DNA of 32,500 nucleotides from Halisarca cf. caerulea (taxonomy: Eukaryota > Porifera > Demospongiae > Chondrillida > Halisarcidae), in contig CAUJGJ010000004.1 of NCBI GenBank assembly GCA_963170055.1, positions 155,001 to 187,500 of the forward strand. Reading direction: 5' to 3'. Shown one piece after another: positions 26,371 through 32,500 of the stretch; position 1 is the first letter of the stretch, and each line of letters starts with the position of its first letter. The notes below the pieces were generated by a model. It was not told where the DNA came from. It saw nothing but the letters and a program-made list of their open reading frames with translations, and ran no database searches. Both the position numbers and the translations under genes were made by a program.

Positions 26371-29119
26371 CTCACTAACACACATTTGTCACTCACCTCA
26401 ACCTCCAGTTTTGCCCCCTGTGATAGAAGGTACTTGATGACATCAATATGGCCGTTCTGGCAGGCAACATGAAGTGCCGTCTGTCCTTCATGTTTGTCAT
26501 TTACCCCGCACTGCTGGGTCTTCAGAATCTCCATGACAACAGACAGGTTGCCATTGGCAGCAGCATTGACCAATCCCTCCACACTGCGAGTGGGCGTGTG
26601 TGTCTCAAAAATGGTTCGAAGCATCTCAGACAAATGCTCTGTAAACGAAGATAAAACCACCATGGAATCCCCCAACTTGACAACCACAAAGTGGAATAAT
26701 ATCACAGTGAACCTCTGATAGTGGTCTCTCCCAAATAAGGACACAGTACAATAACCTCTTTACAAAGGACATGACGTACGGTCCCAGTATAATTCCTACA
26801 ATACATTTTGAACCTCCCAAAGAGGACAACCTCTCTACAAAGAACAAATCAGCTGAATTTATGTGTCCCAAAAGTGTCCTTTATTCAGAGGTTCCACTGT
26901 ATGGAACCTGGAGGCAGGAGGTGGCTGTCTGTTAGGGAGGCAGGAGGTGGCTGTCTGTTAGGGAGGCAGGAGGTGGCTGTCTGTTAGGGAGGCAGGAGGT
27001 GGCTGTACGTTAGGGAGGCACAAGGGGCCTGTCTGTTAGGGAGGCAGGAGGTGGCTGTACGTTAGGGAGGCAGGAGGTGGCTGGATGCTGCCCTTTCCTG
27101 GGTAGTGATTCCAGCAAAACAGAATTGAGCATGTACATTGTAAGGTACAAAAAGGGAATGTTAAGACAACCACTGATGCAGACTAACCAGTAGTGGATGG
27201 AGTTAAGGGGGCGGAGTCCGGCTCAACAATGGTCACACACTCCGGATTGAAGGTCCACAACCGGTCCTGACCTGCCATCTTCACTTTGATGTCACCATCC
27301 GGGAACACACTAGCAATCTGACCCACACGACCCAGTGTCTAAAGCCAGAAACTAACATGAACAGAATGGAAAAAAAATGGCTAATTACAGGGTTTTACTC
27401 ACCTCCCTCATGGGTTCCGCCCACTCTCCATGTCCCTGTTGCAAACGCTTCACTTGTCGTATGTCTCCTGAGATTTTAACAAAATCCCCCTTTTTAATTT
27501 TGTGGGGAGAACCCTCCTCTTTAGGAGTGGGCTGTTCCACAATAACTTTGGTGAGAAGATATGGATTAAATGTCCACTTCCCACCACTTGGATAGGCAAC
27601 AACAGCGTCGCCTTCGTTGTCAATAGCAACCACACGTCCGACATTTCCCATGGACTGTTGAACAAACAAACGATACAAATGCTCTAACTTATTGTTGCTA
27701 CAGCAACAAGATATCACAACAACAAGAACACACCTCCATCATGCTCTGGTTCCACCCCCCATGGCCAACCTGCTTTTCCCGGACAACAAAGATATCTTTT
27801 GCGATGCGAACATAGTCGCCAGGGGCAACAGAGCCTCTTCTACGAACTTTGGTTTCCCCTAGCAACGGTAAGTGTTCTCGATAATACACTCCGCCTTTGG
27901 TTTCCTTGACGACCTTTAAATCAACCTACAGACAAAAGACAGGAAAGTTAAATTGTAAAGATGGGATAGGTCAGCAGTGATGGAATGGGCTAGTAATGAT
28001 GGGATGGGCTGGCAGTGATAGGATGGGCTGGTAGTGATAGGATGGGCCTGCAATGATGGGATGGGCCCACAGTGATGGGATGGGCTGGCAGCGATGGGAT
28101 GGGCCGGCAGTGATAGGATGGGCTGGCAGTGATGGGATGGGCTAGTAGTGATAGGATGGGCCTGCAATGATGGGATGGGCCCGCAGTGATGGGGTGAGCT
28201 GACAATAATGAGATGAGTCAGCAGTGATGAGATGTGCTGGCAGCGATGGGATGGGCTGGCAGCGATGGGATGGGCTGGCAGCGATGGGATGAGCCAGTAG
28301 TGATGGAATGGGCCAGCAGTGATGAGATGTGCTGGCAGCGATGGGATGGGCTGGCAGTGATGGGATGGGCTGGCAGCGATGGGATGGGCTGGCAGCGATG
28401 GGATGAGCCAGTAGTGATGGAATGGGCCAGCAGTGATGGGATGAGCCAGTAGTGATGGAATGGGCCGGCAGTGATGGGATGAGCCAGTAGTGATGGAATG
28501 GGCCGGCAGTGATGGGATGAGCCAGTAGTGATGGAATGGGCCGGCAGTGATGGGATGAGCCAGTAGTGATGGGATGAGCCAGTAGTAATGGGATGAGCCG
28601 GCAGTGATGGGGTGAGCCAGTAGTGATGGAATGGGCCGGCAGTGATGGAATGGGCCGGCAGTGATGGGATGAGCCAGTAGTGATGGAATGGGCCGGCAGT
28701 GATGGGATGAGCCAGTAGTGATGGGATGAGCCAGTAGTAATGGGATGAGCCGGCAGTGATGGGGTGAGCCAGTAGTGATGGAATGGGCCGGCAGTGATGG
28801 AATGGGCCAGCAGTGATGGGATGAGCTGGCAGTGATGGGGTGAGCTAACAAACAGTCTGGTCTCTATCATGTCTAACTAACCTTCCCCCCATAACCCAGT
28901 CGGTACATGTTCTTCAGTCCATTGTCCCACTCAACCATGACACCACTGTGTCGACTGGACTCATTCCAGTCTGTGATCCCCACCACTTTCCCCCGCTTGC
29001 CACACCCACCGTCCTGGTCCTGCCACGCCCAGTCCTTACCACGGATGATCTTAGCACCAGGATAGATACCTTTGTGAAAGGCCTTCTTGGCCAACGATCG
29101 TGTCTGTGAGACTGAGATC
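22771..29119 (-). CDS. MIB1: Mind bomb E3 ubiquitin ligase, 5' partial
   Basis: Sixteen exons in transcription order: 29119-28882, 27925-27734, 27654-27403, 27338-27188, 26638-26397, 26232-26035, 25931-25780, 25544-25412, 25281-25198, 24861-24730, 24644-24466, 24225-24024, 23419-23341, 23278-23186, 23066-22993, 22917-22771. About 848 residues are present; human MIB1 has 1006. The first exon seen encodes the second MIB/HERC2 domain ([22 protein letters not shown]). REP/SH3-like repeats follow ([31 protein letters not shown]), then about eight ankyrin repeats. Three C3HC4 RINGs follow: [31 protein letters not shown], and [17 protein letters not shown]. Three RINGs favour MIB1 over MIB2. The first MIB/HERC2 and ZZ domains must lie beyond the right edge. 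Role: ubiquitinates Delta/Jagged so signalling cells can endocytose ligand and activate Notch. Confidence 0.95.
23106..23182. repeat. (CA)n microsatellite in a MIB intron
   Basis: CA tract with CGCACGTAC variants, adjacent to the donor of the MIB exon ending at 23186. Confidence 0.9.
23434..23612. repeat. 34-bp minisatellite, 5 copies
   Basis: Units at 23434, 23468, 23502, 23536 and 23570 contain ACACTGGCACACCATGAGAA. They begin 15 bp from the acceptor of the RING2 exon. Confidence 0.93.
23674..23858. mobile_element. Pogo-like short inverted-repeat element
   Basis: The left end CAGTCACACCTTGTAAAGAT and the right end (reverse complement CAGTAGAACCTCGGTAACAA) are diverged inverted copies, each flanked by TA (23672-23673, 23859-23860). 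It lies in a MIB intron. Confidence 0.55.
24258..24370. repeat. 33-bp minisatellite
   Basis: Copies of GCACATGCCCAGCACATGAC plus TGGTACATGACTA, built from an ACATGAC sub-motif, in a MIB intron. Confidence 0.88.
24951..25165. repeat. Degenerate ~18-bp repeat
   Basis: Variants of GATGGCTAGATAGTGTGCA repeat irregularly about ten times in the MIB intron between the exons ending at 25198 and starting at 24861. Confidence 0.85.
25590..25757. repeat. Diverged ~34-bp repeat
   Basis: Imperfect copies of GAGGATAACCCTGTAATTAC with AATCACATAAAGA spacers, in a MIB intron. Confidence 0.75.
26252..26367. repeat. (TG)n / (CA)n inverted microsatellite pair
   Basis: A TG tract (26252-26304) followed at once by a CA tract (26318-26367) could form a hairpin in the intron transcript between two MIB ankyrin exons. 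Confidence 0.88.
26705..26899. mobile_element. Pogo-like short inverted-repeat element
   Basis: The left end CAGTGAACCTCTGATAGTGG and the right end (reverse complement CAGTGGAACCTCTGAATAAA, flanked by TA) match well. A clear left TA is missing. The interior contains further AACCTCT..ACAAAG blocks. Confidence 0.6.
26911..27082. repeat. 26-bp minisatellite, 7 copies
   Basis: Units of GAGGCAGGAGGTGGCTGTCT plus GTTAGG at 26-bp spacing in a MIB intron, adjacent to the pogo-like element. Confidence 0.94.
27959..28850. repeat. ~19-bp minisatellite with higher-order structure, ~0.9 kb
   Basis: Variants of GATGGGATGGGCTGGCAGT alternate with GATGGAATGGGCCGGCAGT and GATGAGCCAGTAGT types in recurring blocks. 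It fills the intron between the first two MIB exons seen, and gives long spurious minus-strand ORFs rich in HPITAGP-like repeats. Confidence 0.94.
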
Positions 29120-29127
29120 CTGTGAGA

Positions 29128-29765
29128 GGGGAGGAGAGGGTGCGAGTGAGGGAGAAGAGGGTGTAAGTGAGGAGAGGGTGTGAGTGAGAGTGAAGATAAG
29201 GAAGAGGGGAAGATGTGGGAGAGTAGGAGAGGGGGGTAGTGAGGATGTGGGAGAGGAGGGGGCAGTGAGGATGTGGGAGAGGAGGGGGGCAGTGAGGATG
29301 TGGGAGAGGAGGGGGGCAGTGAGGATGTGGGAGAGGAGGGGGCAGTGATGATGTGGGAGAGGAGGAGAGGGGGGCAGTGATGATGTGGGAGAGGAGGGGG
29401 CAGTGATGATGTGGGAGAGGAGGAGAGGGGGGCAGTGAGGATGTGGGAGAGGAGGGGGCAGTGAGGATGTGGGAGAGGAGGGGGGCAGTGAGGATGTGGG
29501 AGAGGAGGGGGGCAGTGAGGATGTGGGAGAGGAGGGGGCAGTGATGATGTGGGAGAGGGGGGCAGTGAGGATGTGGGAGAGGAGGGGGGCAGTGATGATG
29601 TGGGAGAGGAGGGGGCAGTGATGATGTGGGAGAGGAGGAGAGGGGGGCAGTGATGATGTGGGAGAGGAGGGGGCAGTGATGATGTGGGAGAGGAGGAGAG
29701 GGGGGCAGTGAGGATGTGGGAGAGGAGGGGGCAGTGATGATGTGGGAGAGGAGGAGGGGGTAAAG
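29128..29765. repeat. ~27-31-bp purine-rich minisatellite
   Basis: More than 20 copies of GTGAGGATGTGGGAGAGGAG plus GGGGGCA, alternating GAGGATG and GATGATG forms. It begins just beyond the acceptor of the MIB exon starting at 29119, and its complement supplies a pyrimidine-rich tract upstream of that acceptor. Confidence 0.94.
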
Positions 29766-30208
29766 AAGAGGAGACAGTGGTGAACGGAGAAGGTGGGGGT
29801 GAGGAGGAGGGAGAGAGGGAAAGAGAGAGGAATTTTGCATCAAGCCCCTCACTAGCAGAAAAGGTCAAACTGCATGACCACAATATTTCAAAGCATGACA
29901 AACTTGCAGAGCATGCAGACATTGAACTGTGAGGATTGGATGACATCCGAAGAATCTGCCAGACAGGATTATCAGCAAGTGGGCATGTGTGGTGGCCATC
30001 TTGTTGGCATCCACACTACCATATTTGGTGTCAATGCACTCGGACAAGTATGCCATTGCTCCAAGCAAATGCTGGGAATGTACACACACACACACTAACA
30101 GCCGGTCACACCTCCTCTTATTAGGGCACTCCACACTCTCCTCTCATACCACACGACAGGAAAGGAATCTTTGGATTGGCTAGCATTGAATTGCAGGATG
30201 TGACAATA

Positions 30209-30445
30209 GTGGGTGTGTAGTCCGTGTGTAGTCATGTGACCAGTGGGTGTGTAGTCTGTGTGTAGTCATGTGACCAGTGGGTGTGTAGTCTGTGTGTAGT
30301 CATGTGACCAGTGGGTGTGTAGTCTGTGTGTAGTCATGTGACCAGTGGGTGTGTAGTCTGTGTGTAGTCATGTGACCAGTGGGTGTGTAGTCTGTGTGTA
30401 GTCATGTGACCAGTGGGTGTGTAGTCATGTGACAACAATGGGTGT
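30209..30445. repeat. 34-bp minisatellite, ~7 copies
   Basis: Unit GTGGGTGTGTAGTCTGTGTG plus TAGTCATGTGACCA at 34-bp spacing; the last copy is shortened. Confidence 0.95.
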
Positions 30446-30704
30446 GTAGTCCATGTGGACAGATTCCAAGCACTGGTCACAACAACTGGAGCTGGCGGTC
30501 ACAACAACTGGAACTAGTACGTACGCAAGTTCTTAGGTCCCTCATTTCTCTACTGCTCCACACACACAAACACAGAATGGGGCACAGCCAATGGTAAGTA
30601 ATTGGACACAAAGGTTGCTACGGTAACAAAATTCTACACAAACCAATTAATTGTCCGAGTATCCATCACCAAGGAACGCTGAGGGTGTATTCAACACCAC
30701 ACCC

Positions 30705-31078
30705 CCAATCTCACATGACCACACCCCAAACCTCACATGACCACACCCCCAACTCCACATGATCACACCCCCAACTCCACATGATCACACCCCCAACTCC
30801 ACATGATCACACCCCCAACTTCACATGACCACACACCCAACTCCACATGACCACACCCCAAACCTCACATGACCACACCCCCAACTCCACATGATCACAC
30901 CCCCAACTCCACATGATCACACCCCCAACTCCACATGATCACACCCCCAACTCCACATGATCACACCCCCAACTCCACATGACCACACCCCCAACTCCAC
31001 ATGATCACACCCCCAACTCCACATGACCACACCCCCAACTCCACATGATCACACCCCCAACTCCACATGATCACACGC
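30705..31078. repeat. 22-bp minisatellite, ~17 copies
   Basis: Unit CACATGATCACACCCCCAAC plus TC, with CACATGACC variants. Confidence 0.95.
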
Positions 31079-31321
31079 CTGCTGGTATGCAATGTGTGCG
31101 ATTTCACATCTCCCACACTTTCTGCCACCACTTGAGGTGGGGAGCACATGGTCAACGCACAGCTTCATCAACACACAACAACCTGCTCCCCACATCACAC
31201 AGACAGCTGTGATGACGCTGGGATGGGCAACATTTCAACAACATTGACTAAAGTCACCAAACTGCAACATTTACTCAAATTTTGTTCTTTTTGTGATATG
31301 ATAACCAAAATGTCATAATTT

Positions 31322-31937
31322 ACACCACCCAACTCCCTGTGTGGTGCACCCCTGTGTACCCAACTCCCTGTGTGGTTCACTCCTGTGTACCCAACTCCCT
31401 GTGTGGTTCACTCCTGTGTACCCAACTCCCTGTGTGGTGCACCCCTGTGTACCCAACTCCCTGTGTGGTCCACTCCTGTGTACCCAACTCCCTGTGTGGT
31501 CCACTCCTGTGTACCCAACTCCCTGTGTGGTCCACTCCTGTGTACCCAACTCCCCGTGTGGTCCACTCCTGTGTACCCAACTCCCTGTGTGGTCCACTCC
31601 TGTGTACCCAACTCCCTGTGTGGTCCACTCCTGTGTACCCAACTCCCTGTGTGGTCCACTCCTGTGTACCCAACTCCCTGTGTGGTGCAGTGTACCCAAC
31701 TCCCTGTGTGGTTCACTCCTGTGTACCCAACTCCCTGTGTGGTTCACTCCTGTGTACCCAACTCCCTGTGTGGTTCACTCCTGTGTACCCAACTCCCTGT
31801 GTGGTCCACTCCTGTGTACCCAACTCCCTGTGTGGTACTCTCCTGTGTACCCAACTCCCTGTGTGGTACTCTCCTGTGTACCCAACTCCCTGTGTGGTGC
31901 AGTGTACCCAACTCCCTGTGTGGTCCACTCCTGTGTA
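31322..31937. repeat. 31-bp minisatellite, ~20 copies
   Basis: Unit ACCCAACTCCCTGTGTGGTC plus CACTCCTGTGT, highly uniform, with two short copies lacking the CTCCT segment. A 31-bp unit cycles through all frames, so the long ORFs on both strands are artefacts. Confidence 0.96.
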
Positions 31938-32116
31938 GGCAACAATTCATCTGAGTGTCCTTTGTAGCAGTAATGGTCACAACCAGCAATTTGTACGTCT
32001 ACAACTTCACAAACATACAACTCACGCATCACATCCTGTGAATATAAACACACATCACGCACATCACATCCTGTGAATACAAACAAACACGGCCACCACC
32101 ACAAGATGGTTATGGG

Positions 32117-32393
32117 TCACTAAGCACATCTCCCTGTGTGTACACTGAGCACATCTCCCTGTGTGTACACTGAGCACGTCTCCCTGTGTGTACACTGAGC
32201 ACATCTCCCTGTGTGTACACTGAGCACATCTCCCTGTGTGTACACTGAGCACGTCTCCCTGTGTGTACACTGAGCACATCTCCCTGTGTGTACACTGAGC
32301 ACATCTCCCTGTGTGTACACTGAGCACGTCACCCTGTGTGTACACTAAGCACGTCTCCCTGTGTGTACACTGAGCACATCTCTCTACCTTACA
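32117..32393. repeat. 25-bp minisatellite, ~11 copies
   Basis: Unit GCACATCTCCCTGTGTGTAC plus ACTGA, with GCACGTC variants. Confidence 0.95.
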
Positions 32394-32500
32394 CTCTAAG
32401 TTTTGCAAAGTGAAACTTTTACAGGTTAATATTCGTGGACGGCCATGTTTTGCCATTACACAAGAGCCCAACCTAAACTTTCATGGGTGCAAACTTTTGC

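Larger units (their letters stand above)
29120..32500. other. Upstream MIB intron(s): mostly arrays, no exon found
   Basis: I searched both strands for the missing MIB N-terminus (DWxW of the first MIB/HERC2 domain and the ZZ finger) and found no convincing exon. Five separate minisatellites account for about two thirds of it. Unique patches remain at about 29770-30200, 30450-30700, 31080-31320, 31940-32110 and 32395-32500. These carry only short frames I do not recognise. Confidence 0.6.

Noticed and set aside
27916..28870. Long minus-strand ORFs of 240-311 codons with HPITAGP-like repeats
   Set aside because: They come from the ~19-bp array inside the intron between two well-supported MIB exons.
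28873..29946. A 357-codon minus-strand ORF including Ser/Pro-rich repeats
   Set aside because: Only its last part (from 29119) is MIB exon; the rest is the purine-rich minisatellite, and a clean acceptor separates the two.
29865..30134. Minus-strand 89-codon frame with Cys/His residues (FFGCHPILTVQCLHALQVC)
   Set aside because: Also considered as a ZZ finger, but the order and spacing are wrong, and the plus strand is equally open.
31322..31989. Overlapping ~200-codon ORFs on both strands
   Set aside because: They are the 31-bp minisatellite read in all frames; the unit is not a multiple of three and no start or splice signals support coding.
31930..32104. Cys/His-containing frame (VQIAGCDHYCYKGHS) considered as the missing MIB ZZ finger
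   Set aside because: The Cys spacing does not fit the ZZ pattern, the frame runs into the 31-bp array, and no phase-compatible splice donor is convincing.

Overview
The window is nuclear DNA from an animal. Every recognisable gene is split by canonical GT-AG introns, and the families (syntenin, Sam68-like STAR protein, Mind bomb, ankyrin/CAP-Gly CLIP protein) are metazoan. Genes are closely packed, introns are short but bloated by tandem repeats, and moderate divergence from the human proteins suggests an invertebrate. A sponge or another early-branching animal is plausible, but the sequence alone does not prove it.

Layout, left to right: a truncated minus-strand membrane-protein ORF runs off the left edge (1-261). 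Next is syntenin (SDCBP, +, 627-3565, 7 exons, 288 aa). A small two-exon gene follows (+, 4183-4848, 143 aa) for an unrecognised one-pass membrane protein ending in an LIR-like motif. Then come mitochondrial ribosomal protein L13 (MRPL13, +, 5011-6728, 5 exons, 171 aa) and, convergent with it, UDP-glucose 6-dehydrogenase (UGDH, -, 10505-6916, 3 exons, 479 aa). Only 105 bp from the UGDH start codon, a Sam68-like STAR/KH RNA-binding protein diverges (+, 10611-12734, 6 exons, 285 aa). After about 2.4 kb without a recognisable gene there is a 129-aa orphan gene (+, 15175-16500, 3 exons). It is followed by a CLIP3/CLIP4-type ankyrin + CAP-Gly protein (+, 17130-22131, 12 exons, 565 aa) and, convergent, the C-terminal ~848 residues of a Mind bomb E3 ubiquitin ligase (MIB1-like, -, 29119-22771, 16 exons). 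The MIB N-terminal exons lie beyond the right edge. All exon models were built by hand; the codon phase closes across every junction.

The neighbouring genes do not form one pathway. They cover membrane scaffolding (syntenin), mitochondrial translation (MRPL13), UDP-glucuronate synthesis (UGDH), RNA binding (STAR), the cytoskeleton/trafficking (CLIP) and Notch-ligand ubiquitination (MIB).

The remaining sequence is dominated by (CA/TG)n microsatellites and at least twenty minisatellites with mostly unrelated units. Several repeats begin exactly at 5' splice sites. In the STAR gene the exon end and its splice donor are themselves tandemly copied. Two kinds of short inverted-repeat element are visible: one foldback MITE and a small family with pogo-like ends.
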